A stretch of 64,000 nucleotides of DNA from Spinellus fusiger (taxonomy: Eukaryota > Mucoromycota > Mucoromycetes > Mucorales > Phycomycetaceae), in contig JALLLS010000027.1 in assembly GCA_025094145.1 (NCBI GenBank), positions 62,001 through 126,000 on the forward strand, read 5' to 3'. The notes beneath the pieces are model-generated. The model did no database searches. It was not told the DNA's origin and was given only the letters and a program-made list of their open reading frames with translations. Below, in pieces: positions 24,517 to 35,125 of the stretch. Position numbers and translations under genes: made by a program. How positions within the stretch are numbered: the stretch's first letter is position 1; each line of letters begins with the position of its first letter.

Positions 24517-25455
24517 CTAGGCCCAGTATCTCCAAGTAGAAGAAACACTATCTCCAAGCATACTTTTGATCTCTTTAGACTGATAAAGCCAAGAATTGTC
24601 CATTGAATGGATGTCTTGAGTCATTAGTGTCCATTCCTCTACTTTATCTGTCCGTGGCATGGCATCCCGAGTGAATTGATCCATTGCTTCCTTCACACGC
24701 AATTGGGTGTCGTTGTAGAGAGGTGGAAGGTCCCTGTGTACAATCTCCATAATGCCCTGCTGTATCAACTGCTCAATAGACTGCTGTACCACATAAAGCA
24801 ATTGCAGTGCATGGCCCTGTAAGCAGACACTGGAGACTTTTATTTTTCTGCTGCTGGTATCTGCCAAAAGAGCAAAAGAGTCGTGTCTAGGGCACCAGTG
24901 AAGGACACTGTGCTGGATCAATGCCTGGAGAGAATCCTCATTCACTACAGAGACCCGTTGATTCCATAGAACTACTATCCTTTCTTCGGTATACACTACT
25001 CCATAAGAAACACGCCTTTCTGCAGTGTGTTCCTTACCTGCTACAGCATCCCGTAGCTGCTGTTGGAACATGGGGCGGTCAAGAAGTGAACCTGCACTCA
25101 AAGACTGTTGTGTTGATATATTGGTAACAAGTCGAAATGTCTCTTGGAATGCCTTGGACACTCTGTTAGAGAATACCAAGTGGGCTGTCTCCACAGGCTC
25201 ATAGACAAGACGGGCCGACCATTGTTGGGAGAAATACATCAGATCCACCGAATCCTGTGTTTCTGATGTGTCTATGGTCTCCCACAACCATTTCTGGAGA
25301 GAGATCTTCATGGAGTGTGTCTGTGGCAGAGAGAGTCCTTTGCTGTGTTCCACCACTCCAGGCGTCGCCATTACACTCAGGGCAAGCAGTATCCCACCAC
25401 ACCACACACAAATAAACAGGGACAAGCCATAATAGACGGACGAGAGATGCACCAT
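24517..25455 (-). CDS. Hypothetical single-pass membrane protein
   Basis: Uninterrupted frame of 312 aa starting at the ATG at 25455. An N-terminal hydrophobic helix (YYGLSLFICVWCGGILLALS, about residues 8-27) looks like a signal anchor or uncleaved signal. The rest is soluble-looking, with no further membrane helix, and ends at STWRYWA. I do not recognise a family. PIG-S-like GPI transamidase subunits came to mind because of the layout, but the expected N-terminal signature and C-terminal helix are absent. It converges on the NUDT19-like gene with 232 bp between stop codons. Confidence 0.6.
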   Translation of the reverse strand: MVHLSSVYYGLSLFICVWCGGILLALSVMATPGVVEHSKGLSLPQTHSMKISLQKWLWETIDTSETQDSVDLMYFSQQWSARLVYEPVETAHLVFSNRVSKAFQETFRLVTNISTQQSLSAGSLLDRPMFQQQLRDAVAGKEHTAERRVSYGVVYTEERIVVLWNQRVSVVNEDSLQALIQHSVLHWCPRHDSFALLADTSSRKIKVSSVCLQGHALQLLYVVQQSIEQLIQQGIMEIVHRDLPPLYNDTQLRVKEAMDQFTRDAMPRTDKVEEWTLMTQDIHSMDNSWLYQSKEIKSMLGDSVSSTWRYWA

Positions 25456-25599
25456 CAATAAGAAGGAGAAAGAGGCATTGTTTCTCTCTGCTATCGTGGC
25501 TCAATTGAATGCACACAGAGCGTATTGGTTCTATCATGGATGTACAGTTGTATTTTTCCTCGTGTCTGTTTATGCTTCAGAGGACTCAATAGAATAGGC

Positions 25600-25901
25600 T
25601 TAATATGGAGCTGAGTTTATGCTACAGACATTAGGCCAGTGTCCACTGTTACGGAAGCAACTAAAATAGTTGGATCTGCTGCAGTAGATCGACACGGATG
25701 GATTCTTATTTTCTCTTGTACATTTATTACTACAGTCACCCTGTTCATTACCACGTGCCACCCACGTTTTTGTCATTGTAACTAGGCTATAATGTTGGAA
25801 ATAAGGAGACTTGGTCACTTATTTCAGAACTCATTATAGCAACACCATCTGTGTAGAATGTAGAATAGCATAAATAGTAAGAACAGATGCACCCTTTGCA
25901 T
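25600..25901 (-). CDS. Predicted small secreted cysteine-rich protein
   Basis: Two exons on the minus strand, 25846-25901 and 25600-25786, with a 59-nt intron in phase 2; the product is 80 aa. Residues 1-18 are a strong signal-peptide pattern (MQRVHLFLLFMLFYILHR). The mature part has cysteines spaced as GDCSNKC, IYCSRS, FSCF and NVCS, so at least five plus one at the exon junction. Glycosylation-like sites occur but no GPI signal. Small size, secretion and Cys content resemble fungal effector-like or antimicrobial proteins; that is inference, and no family is recognised. The donor (TG|GTGTTG) is weak, so the structure needs transcript support. It lies upstream of, and in the same orientation as, the 24517-25455 gene. 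Confidence 0.5.
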
Positions 25902-26283
25902 CTTTGAGAAATAGACCTTGTAACTCCAAACAGTACACTTTTTTTTTTTTGGATGATGTGAGGGTAAAGGGGTGAAGTCTGTGCCTTTTTCTTTTCTTTC
26001 TCACTGCTTCAGAAAATAGGATTCTAAAGGTACATTTATATATCTATACTATATATCGATGTCTAGTATCAGTAAAAGTGCCTTCTTGTCCCTCTTATCC
26101 TACATCTACACTCTCTATCAATAGATGGAAAAAGACAGTCCTTTTTGACTACCACCCTTGAGCACAATGAAGTGTTCACCCTCAGAGCTCTCTCTTGCTT
26201 ACGTCAGCACTTTCAAGGAACGGTCCCGATGTCGTACCTACAAAAAATAAACAGACACACCAGTCGTTCTTTTCCACTCTACC

Positions 26284-26681
26284 ATGTACGCCAACGTCTT
26301 TGCCCGTTCTGCTATCCGTTCTCGTGCTGCCTCTCGTCAGGTGCTGCGTTCTGACTTGTACCACTTTTCCAACTCCAACGGACAGGTAATGAAAACCCTA
26401 TCTACAAGTCAAGCCACTCTAACCAGCATCATCAACATTAGAACATTCCCTTTGATACCAAGAACAGAGCTGCTCTTGCTGTCAAGATGACCCTGTACAT
26501 TGGTCTGGGCTTTGGTGCTCCTTTCATTGGTAAGTTGTTCTTTTTAAATCCCCAAATAACTCATCCTTTCTGTTTAGCTGCTGCCTGGCAATTGTAAGTT
26601 ACTGTTGTTTATCTATATAGTAGTAGAGTGTTGGGAAATAGAGACTAATCTTTCTACTTCTTTAGCCACAAGGCTGGATAA
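26284..26681 (+). CDS. COX8: Cytochrome c oxidase subunit 8 (COX7C-type)
   Basis: Four exons: 26284-26385, 26442-26529, 26578-26593, 26666-26681, giving 73 aa. It is a small nuclear-encoded inner-membrane subunit of respiratory complex IV (yeast Cox8, homologous to animal COX7C). Residues 1-33 are a basic mitochondrial presequence (FARSAIRSRAASRQVLR). The mature part starts NIPFDTKN, and the single transmembrane helix follows (YIGLGFGAPFIAAAWQ). It ends HKAG. The last two coding exons are 16 nt each. Phases, sizes and conservation all agree. Confidence 0.88.
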
Positions 26682-27012
26682 ACTCCTAGCCAATAAAACT
26701 TAAAGCAATGAGAGAGAGTTCTACGTTGCTTGTGGTTGTTTTGAATAAACCTTTCTTCTTATCACCTCTTTTCTTTCTACTCTATTCTATTCTACTCTAT
26801 TCTATTTGTGTCTGCAGTGGCTAGTCTAGTCTGGTCTTTGATGGAGAACACACCCTCAAAAGCACGTGCTATTAAGGAATGGTCTTTCTGTTTATTTTAT
26901 TTTTGTTTATTTATAAGGTGGCATTGTTTAGCAATGTTCTGGCCTTATTTATTAAGTAAAATTTACATTCAATGTGTATAATTTATAGGACACTCTCTTT
27001 CTTACAGGGACA

Positions 27013-27169
27013 ATGCCACAAAGAGCAGAGGTATCTTGTGTTAATGACAAGACAGGAGGGCTCTTGTGTGCTATTCGTAATATGGATCAGAAGCAAAAGG
27101 ACATTCATCTTATGCAGAAAGACATCATTCAGGTAAACAAGAGCAGTTCTTTTTTTTTGTTTTCAACTC

Positions 27170-27201
<32 letters not shown>

Positions 27202-27667
27202 TGGACTGACAGCTCTGTATAGAAATTACATGAGGTGATGTCTGCTCAACCAGAAATATCAGCAAGACAAGGAGGCATTCCCAGTCCACCAGGATCCACC
27301 AAACGACTCCATATAATGCAGTACCTTATCAACCGCCACTGTCTTGGCACTCCCTCCAGCACAGACATCTACAGAAGACTGATAGAAAGTGCCAATGCAT
27401 GCTATGAGGTGGTGGAGGAGAAATACAAAGTATATGAGTGGGGAGACCTGCCTCTGCACATCAAAGAAGAAGCAGTGTCTCGTATGAACTGTATCGCAGC
27501 TACATATGGAATTCCTGCCACACACTTCAGTAACAGTTGGTTCTCATGTTATTTTGTGAAATCATGTTGGACCAGCAAACAAAGTTATTGGAAACCAAAG
27601 GCAAAGGCACTCAACAAGAAATTCAGAGGCTCCATCTCATTTACACCTGGTCTACAAGAGGGATTAG
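27013..27667 (+). CDS. Hypothetical protein, no recognised domain
   Basis: Three exons: 27013-27132, 27223-27529, 27576-27667 (172 aa), with consistent phases and introns of 90 and 46 nt. It starts MPQRAEVSCVND. A helical stretch (DQKQKDIHLMQKDIIQKLHEV) is coiled-coil-like. A segment with conserved-looking aromatics follows (YEWGDLPLHIKEEAVSRM), and the end is basic. I do not recognise it. The WGDLP...IKEEAV segment may be a short helical domain. An upstream AG at 27006-27007 suggests a 5' leader intron. Intron 1 carries a (CA)n(GA)n microsatellite. Confidence 0.5.
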
Positions 27668-28275
27668 AAATGTAAACATAGGTTATAGAGCAAACATTCT
27701 TACACCCTTCATAAGGAGTGAGTGAGTGAGTGGATGAGTGAATGGGTGAAGTAGCAAAGAGCATGTTGTATGAAGAATATTATATATACCAAAAGAACAC
27801 TATTAGAATAATAAGATACTATAGAGAGATAATAAAATTATATTGAGATATTGAGATATTGAGATATGAATCTGTCCTCACACTTCATCCACTACTGCTA
27901 CTGCTACTGCTAGGATGGTAAATGACAATAATAACTTATAATATACAAAGGTATTTGGTTAGTTAACATACGACTAACTCTGCTCTTTTATTCAAGTTTA
28001 CTGTTCTTTTATACTTCTATTCTAATATTCTAGTGTATCATATACATCTTTAGCCCTGTATATTTATATATATCATTAGTAATTATCATTGCATGGGTAC
28101 ATTTCTTGTGATTAGTTTACAATTACAATGACCACCACAATGAGGTGTAGAAATAACACATAATAGGAAATTAGTTTTCCGTTGTCCATGAATCACTCCC
28201 AAAGTTCTCCTCCCTCCACACTTGTGCAAAACGAGTCACTCCCTCTGTTACTGTCAACACACACTCCATCGAACA

Positions 28276-29331
28276 ATGACGTCCACCCCACCCGATCCTC
28301 CTACCAAAAGACACCACGACGACGCTCCCAAGACAAACAGAAAGTACCAACGTATTGATTACCAAACACCCTCCGAAGCACCCTTCCTAGGCGGGAAGAC
28401 AGGGCTGGCATTGGCAGTCAACAGTCCAGCCCCCAAGTTCCATCAGACCTATGCCTATGGAAACTACAAAAACTACTATGAGTGAGTGTGTGTGTGTGTG
28501 TATTATATACTATAGACTATAGAGACTATGTTGTTTACTATATATACCATGTTGTTGTGGACGAGAACAGAAACAGACGCAACCCCACCAAACACCACGA
28601 CACACGTCTTGACTTGCTGGACGTGTCTCTGTTCAATGACAAACGTGTGCTTGATATTGGGTGCAATTCAGGCAATATTACTCTTGTCATTGGTAATCTA
28701 TTTGTGTTTTCATATGTCTCCCTTGTTTTTCTTTTTTTTATTTATTTTCCATGCCTCACCATTGTATCTTCCTTAGGCCAACACTACCATCCAACCTACA
28801 TTCTGGGCGTGGACATTGACGAGAGCCTTATTCACAAGGCCAAACAGCAGACAAAAATAGCAGCTGCTCTTGCCCCTCCCTCTACATTCGACCACCACCA
28901 CCAACAACAACAACACCCAATTGACATTGGCATGCGGTTTTCGTATTTCCCCAAATCAATGCCACGTATGTTTGGCTATACAGCACTTACCCTTCCACCC
29001 ACAGCAGACACCACTCAATTCCCACTGAACACTGCTTTTGAAACAGCGGATTGGATGGAGGTGGCGGTGAAGGCTAATGACTATGATACTGTGATGGCGT
29101 AAGCACGTTTCTCGGTGCTAGAGTGCATGGATAAGACAACGGGACTAATGAAAGAAAGAGGGACATAGACTGAGCATTACCAAATGGATTCAATTGCACC
29201 GAGGAGATGAAGGCATTAAGGAGTTTTTCCGTAAAGTGTACCGGTGTCTTAAGCCCAAAGGTACTTTTGTATTGGAGCCACAGCCCTTTACGACCTATGA
29301 ACGACGGGCCAAACAGGATCCAGTGAGTGTT

Positions 29332-29366
<35 letters not shown>

Positions 29367-29589
29367 GCACAGTGCTTATGTTCATGGGTTCATAGGCAAC
29401 CAAGGATATCTTTGAGAGTCTTGTCTTTCGTCCTGAACATTACGAGGGATTTCTTATAGAGTTGGGATTCTCTTCTGTACAGCATTTGGGACCCAGTAGC
29501 AATGATAATAAAGGTAAGTCTATCTACAGCACCCTTCCTCTTTCTTACAGCTAGGCTTTCAACGTCCTCTGTCTCTTTATATAAAATAA
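28276..29589 (+). CDS. Bin3/MePCE-type RNA 5'-phosphate methyltransferase
   Basis: Six exons: 28276-28481, 28571-28692, 28777-29098, 29169-29322, 29396-29513, 29555-29589 (318 aa). The Bin3 family are SAM-dependent methyltransferases that cap the 5' gamma-phosphate of small RNAs such as 7SK or U6 (family knowledge). Motif I is RVLDIGCNSGNIT near residue 95, and ILGVDIDESLIHKA follows. The Bin3-specific part is TKWIQLHRGDEGIKEFF and FVLEPQPFTTYERR, ending GFQRPLSLYIK. Between the two lies a His/Gln-rich insertion (near 28890-28915). An in-frame ATG at 28222 exists, but 28276 starts the charged N-terminus more typically. Its nucleolar or nuclear role and exact RNA substrate cannot be read here. 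Confidence 0.88.
29321..29366. repeat. (TATC)n microsatellite in the Bin3 gene
   Basis: About nine TATC/TCTA units lie within the intron at 29323-29395. Confidence 0.9.
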
Positions 29590-29644
29590 ACTCCTTTTTT
29601 TATTTTTATTATTTTTATTATTATTATTATTATTATTACTGTTG

Positions 29645-31120
29645 TTATTCTATGGCTGTGCGTCCCTTTTTATGCCCTTGTGATTCACGTAGACATCGAT
29701 GGCACTGGCATGTAAAGTAGTAGCTGTCAAGAAGAATCTGTCGTCGTGCAGAAACAGGCAGTGTTGTATCAATGTAGGCAATAGTCAAACACTCGTCCAC
29801 AGCAATAGCACGTACAGATCGGATTTGCATGACACGAAACACACCTCTTGGCTGGGTAAGAAGAGAAGGATAAGTCATTGTCGTTGTTATTGCAGGTGGC
29901 ATTGCAGGTGTGGGCTTCTTGGTGGGCTTCTTGGTGGGCTTCTTGGTGACAGTTTCTTCCACTTGAACAAGTATGCCCTCTTCCTCTAATCGATCTTCTG
30001 TGCACTGTTCTACTTCACAGTTATTGTCACAGTCATGGTTGAAGAGGGAGGCCAATGGATACAATGCTACCCACCCATGCATGTATTAGTGGCTGTTTTC
30101 TTCTTCTTTTTTTCCCTCTTACTTACCTCTGCCAATAATCACTGCTCCTTTGGCTGCTGTGTTCTCAAGAAAGATCCCAAACCCATTGGATTCAATCCGC
30201 GACACAAGATGCATAATGTCCTGCTGTGTCTCCTCAGATGTCAAGAGTTCTGCTGCCCTCAGATGCTTGTACAGAAACTGCTCCATGCGATGCCACTCCT
30301 TCTTCTCATCCTGTGGCCATGCCTCATAATGGGACTCAAGGGCCAAAACGTGTTCAAATGTACTTGTCAGTGACAGATCGGTAGTATCGCCCTTTGCCTC
30401 TTCCCACCAACCGTCTTGTCTGTCCCATGCATCTCCACGCTGCTCTCTCTGTCTTTCCCAGTAGCACAGAAGGGTGAGCTTGGCAATGCTTTTTGTATGA
30501 GGATCTGATTTCAGTGTGGCTAGTTTGCGCAGGAGAGGACAGAGGACAGTGTGAGGGGAAGCGAGGTGGGGGGAGAGGTATGTGTCTGTGCAGGCTTGGC
30601 TGCAGAAATACACCTGGTCACACTGAGTGCAGTGGCTGGAGAAGGCGCGTGTGGGGTGGACACACAGACAGTGCGCACAGACCCTCTTTTTATGACTGTC
30701 AAAGATGGCTAAGAATATATCAATATATAAAAAGAATATATATATTTATATAAAAAAAAAAGGGGGGGAGGTGATATTAGGTTAATATTAGAAAATAAAT
30801 ATAAATATAAATATTAGTATAAATATTAGTATAAAAATAAAAATAAAATAAAAGAGTTATTACTGCTACTGCTACTGCTACTGTTACTGTTGCTACTATG
30901 GTTACTGTTGCTATGACTACTATGATTGCTCACTTGCCTGCAGCATATGGATACACCTGTGAGAACAATGGCGTCAGTCACTGTTCAGGACATCACGTGT
31001 TACCTTGAAGAGTGTCTGGTAGGGTGGGAGGGGTGTCTTGCAAAGGAATTCTCTTCCTTTGTCTGCACTGGTGCGGACCTTGACAGGTAAGTCACGGGAC
31101 TCAAACGCAATACTGTCCAT
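29645..31120 (-). CDS. SET and MYND domain protein (SMYD-like)
   Basis: Four exons on the minus strand: 31004-31120, 30938-30956 (19 nt), 30127-30708, 29645-30066 (379 aa). SMYD proteins are SET-domain lysine methyltransferases. The MYND zinc finger uses C56, C59, C72, C75, C81 and C85. The SET core shows NGFGIF, SLFNHDCDNN (consensus NHSCxPN) and DECLTIAYID; post-SET cysteines are CQCHRC. Between them a 12-bp repeat encodes TKKP three times, an unusual insertion. Intron 2 needs a GC donor (CAG|GCAAGT, 30937 downward). The divergence of NHDCDNN from consensus leaves catalytic activity open. It ends 56 nt from the convergent Bin3 gene. Confidence 0.85.
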
Positions 31121-31682
31121 CAAGACGCAAGAACAAGAGATCAATAGTAAAATAACAAAATAGACAAGTCATAGGAATAATAAAATAAGATTGACGAACT
31201 CCGAGGATAGCTGCCTTTGATTGGCCAGAAAGAAAGATAAGAAAAGGAAAAGAAATGATGTGAAATGAAAGATGACTGCTTCAGAGTGAATGAATCCATG
31301 CATGGACTATCATTGTTTATTCTATTGTTTATTCTATTATTGTTTATTATATGGGATGGAGTGTAAACTTGTAGCCATGGATTAATGGGAATCTGCCTTT
31401 TTTTTATTTTTTATTTTTTATTTTTATAATGTTCAAGACATCAGAAAAAGGTGTGTTTTGTAATATACAAACTATACTTCAAAAAGCCCTTGTATCTAAT
31501 AGACAGCTGGCCTACATAATATTTCTATTCGATACATTATACTCTATGAAGCTACAAAAAAAAAGAACTTCAAAAGGCATGGATAGGGCAGGAATGTCCA
31601 AGAGGAAACAGGGCTCTGATCAGTAGCAAGCTGGAGAATTCATAGATGTTGGGTCCATGGAAAGTAGGACTATGAATTTTTA

Positions 31683-32736
31683 TTATAAGAAATGAGGAAG
31701 GGGCTCATGGGCATGTCGCTGTGAGTGAGTATGAAAATGCAGTACAGGCAGGGGCAGGGGCAGGGGTAAAGAGAGGGGCAGAGGGAGAGGAAGTACAAAA
31801 GGGATTTTTGTGGGGTGGTGGTGGCTGTGGTGGCTGTAGTGTTGATGTTGATGTTGATGTTGTTGTTGTTGTTGGTGTTGGTGTTGGTATTGGTGGTGGT
31901 GTTGGTGGTATTGGTGGTGATGTTGGTGGTGAGTTGGGTGGGCATAATGGTAGTTATAGGGTGGCGCCAAGGAAACAGGTGCTTCTGTACCTGTGATGGC
32001 AGTGGGTGGTGGTGTGGATGCAAATGGGCCTTGGGAAGAGACGTGGCTTTCCGGAGATGCCACAGAGGGTCGTTGAGTGCTATCTAATAAACTAGTAACC
32101 AAGGGTTAAATGTCGAATCAACAATCACACTTACGGAAGAGGATGCTGGGACTCTTTGTGACGAGACAATGTGTTTTTTCTAGTGAAGGACTTGCCACAG
32201 TGACAGACATAAGGTCGATGTTCTGTGTGAGTTCTTCTATGTCTTGCTAGTGAAGAAGACTATACATTGTACACATACAAAGAATGAGGAATTCATCATC
32301 AACGCCAGATACATATTTATATATTTAGATAAAGATAGATAGATAGATATACATTTATAGACACAAGTTTATATAGATATATAAATAAATGCACACTTCT
32401 TCCTAGCCATCAACTCACCCACCCAAATAACCTATAGACACGCCTACTTACATCACTAAAGGACTTTCCACACAGGGGATATTCGCACCGATGAGGCCGT
32501 TCTCCTGTATGTGTCCTTACATGGACTGTCAATGCAGACTGCTGTATAAAATGTTTATTACATCCATTCCAATGGCACTGGTACGGTCGTTCGCCGGTGT
32601 GAATCCTGCGGTGGCGGGCTAGATCGGAGCGTCGAGAGAACCTTTTCCCGCACTTGGACCAACTGCACTGAAATGGTTTGTGATTTGGTGTATGTGACTC
32701 AGTATGCTGCTCATTGAGGAGTTTAAGGATGTCCAT
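31683..32736 (-). CDS. C2H2 zinc-finger transcription factor, four fingers
   Basis: Three exons on the minus strand: 32452-32736, 32135-32259, 31683-32091 (272 aa). Four consecutive C2H2 fingers lie at about residues 22-46, 52-76, 82-106 and 112-134. The first three are C-x4-C type with TGERP linkers ([16 protein letters not shown]), as in GLI/Zap1-like or TFIIIA-like proteins; the last reads [16 protein letters not shown]. The tail is dominated by His/Gln repeats and then Pro/Leu repeats, coded by GGTGTT and GGCAGG units near 31745-31950. The target is unknown. The start at 32736 lies just before the fingers; an additional upstream exon cannot be excluded. Confidence 0.85.
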
Positions 32737-33427
32737 TGGTAAGTAAGAAGTAGGGATAAGAAGTACAAGATGGAATGGGTAGAATAAGATATACTAGATA
32801 GAATAAATAATAGAATATAACAAGACAGAATAAAATATAATAAAATATAACAAGACAATATAATATAGAAATGTATATATTCATAAAAGACATCAAAATG
32901 TTTGTTCTTAAATTTCTTACAAATGTCACGGGGAATCCTAGTGTTGGAGGCATTGGAACGCCTGTAAACAAGCGCAATGACTATTGATATGACTGGTGTA
33001 TATGTGTTGGGAGGGCAGTTGTTATGGTATTGGCTGTCGTTGCTAAGTGTATGGAGAATTAGTGAGCACGAACCACTGCCAAGTCACTCATAGGCATAAC
33101 CCACAAATAAACAAACAAACAAGCACATTGGCCTTGGTCTCCTCTTTCTTTTTCTCAATTGCACTGGAATGTTAAAAAGTAAAGCCTCAAATGTGATGTC
33201 CACTTCATTTTAAGCCAATGGAAGCCGATCCATCGCCCTTCCCCCCTTCTATTCGCCACGTTTTCTGTTTTCTGTTTTCTCTCTGCTAGAATCACGACCC
33301 ACTTCTCCCTCTCCCTCTCTTTTTTTCTCTATGCAGGCACGTGTAGACAATAACAAGGTGGGCCCTGCATTTCCTTTTCTTTTGATTTTGGTTTTATGAT
33401 TTTATGACTAGTATTTACGTGGACATT

Positions 33428-34056
33428 CTATTTCTGCAATTCTTGAATGCTGTAGAGTCTTGCAAGACTAGGACCTGCGAATTGATTCAGCTGCTTGGTG
33501 AAGTTGTGCATCTGTGCACTAAGGACCATGGAATCCAAGCGACTAGGTTCTACAGGGAGTTTGAACAAAGTGTTGGCCTCATCCTCAGACAGCAATGGCT
33601 TTCCTTGTTGAGCACGCACTACGTTCTCTTGTTTCTAATGCACGTACACACACCCTCATGCGTCAATAAGGCCTTGCTCTTCTTCTGATTCAATAACTTA
33701 CTCTCTTTGTCAGCCATGCCTGCATTTTAGCCTGTTCACGTGCAAGACTTCTCTGCCAATACTGGTAGTTGTTCTGTTCTTGCTGCTGAACATCAGTACA
33801 GTCCAAAAGATACTGCAAATTCTTCTGCATAAAGGGATCCAACTCTAAATCGAGCACATCGAAATTAGGAGCCAAGGGTCGTGCTTTTTCCATGTCGGTT
33901 TGTGTGCCAAACGTGGAGAGAGTGCGAAGACGGTCAGCCTCCAACTGAGGCATTTCCAAGTTGTGCAGCATCAATGTGACCAAATGAGAGTTGTGAACTT
34001 GGACGGGTAATTCCTCAAAGATGTTGGAGAAGGAGAGTTTGGCCTTGGCGAGGCTT

Positions 34057-34134
<78 letters not shown>

Positions 34135-34790
34135 TCAGTCTTTCTGTTTCTCTCTTCTGTAGGTGGATCTAATGTGTGGGCTGCCACCTTCTCCAAAACT
34201 ACCTTTCTGCTGTGAATTGCTTGGCCTCATAAGCCTCCATAAACACATCCTGGAGTCGAAAGGCTCTCAGACTTAAGTTTCCTTGAGCAGTGCTTTTAGA
34301 CACATCATGAATAATCACCACAGACTGGGCACTGAGTGATTTCTGGTAGCTGAACTGAGTGTCGATTAAGCTCTGGTCGACAAAACTACCGAGGTGGGCA
34401 GAACGGTACCAGCCCACTGTGTTATTGTCGACATTGACGGCACGAAGACAACGCATCATGTCCAGTTGGTACTGTGCTATCAACCCACGCACCCCCATAA
34501 ATAAGTAAATAGTAATAATATAAACACGTATTGACAAGGTGTCTTTGGGCTTACCACTGGCATCTTCATCACCATCCGAGGGAAAGGGAAAACAGTTGGT
34601 CACTTCAAGAGCGCCCTTGTCGTCCAAGCCAAGAAGTTGACCCGTCACGTCATTAGGGTAGGACTCACGGCAATGTTTGATAATCTTCAACACAACCTAA
34701 CTACAATGAGTGTCGTTCTATCTTCTCACTTACAAGGCCGTCGAGCTGAACAGACTTGAGAGGCTTTGTAGAAGACAAAGGGACTGCCAT
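33428..34790 (-). CDS. EIF3H: Translation initiation factor eIF3 subunit H
   Basis: Five exons on the minus strand: 34734-34790, 34555-34696, 34203-34476, 33702-34053, 33428-33634 (343 aa; human is 352). eIF3h is an MPN-domain subunit of eIF3, which binds the 40S ribosome. The MPN region (about 13-150) shows VQLDGLVVLKIIKHC, TGQLLGLDDKG, VTNCFPFP and VGWYRSAHLGSF, and lacks the JAMM metal-binding set, as expected. The C-terminal part is the eIF3h-specific helical region (EPSRLDSMVLSAQMHNF, LYSIQELQK). Intron 3 is expanded by a (CAA)n repeat of about 25 units at 34058-34134. Confidence 0.95.
34058..34134. repeat. (CAA)n microsatellite in eIF3h intron 3
   Basis: About 25 uninterrupted CAA units on the plus strand lie close to the intron acceptor on the minus strand and make up half of the intron. 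Confidence 0.95.
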
Positions 34791-35125
34791 TAGATCAACA
34801 AAGAAGAGTGGAATGAGAGTAGTATGTTTTTTTGCAGGTCTAATTTTTTATTGGTGGAGATGTCCTGCACCACGTAAGAGTGGCTTAGACAATTCATAGT
34901 GGGTAAGGGGGAAAAAAGGGCGTGGCTGTTAGAAAGGGTTCTTTTTTTTTTTTATTCTTCTTCTTTTGTCAAGGGTGTGTTTTTTTCTTTTTTCTTTTTT
35001 CTTTTTTCTTCTTTCAAAAGCCCACCAGACAAACACACACCCAAACACCCAGGAACAGAAAGACGATAGGAACAAAAGAGATAATAACAGAGTGGCTTGT
35101 AATGTGGACTTGCTTGCTTCCACAG

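Noticed and set aside
31721..32087. Plus-strand frames rich in Gly/Val opposite the C2H2 tail
   Set aside because: They are antisense shadows of the GGTGTT repeat that codes His/Gln on the minus strand.
32723..32977. Upstream exon for the four-finger C2H2 protein starting MPPTLGFPVTF
   Set aside because: A donor exists, but no AG acceptor precedes the finger exon, so the start was kept at 32736.
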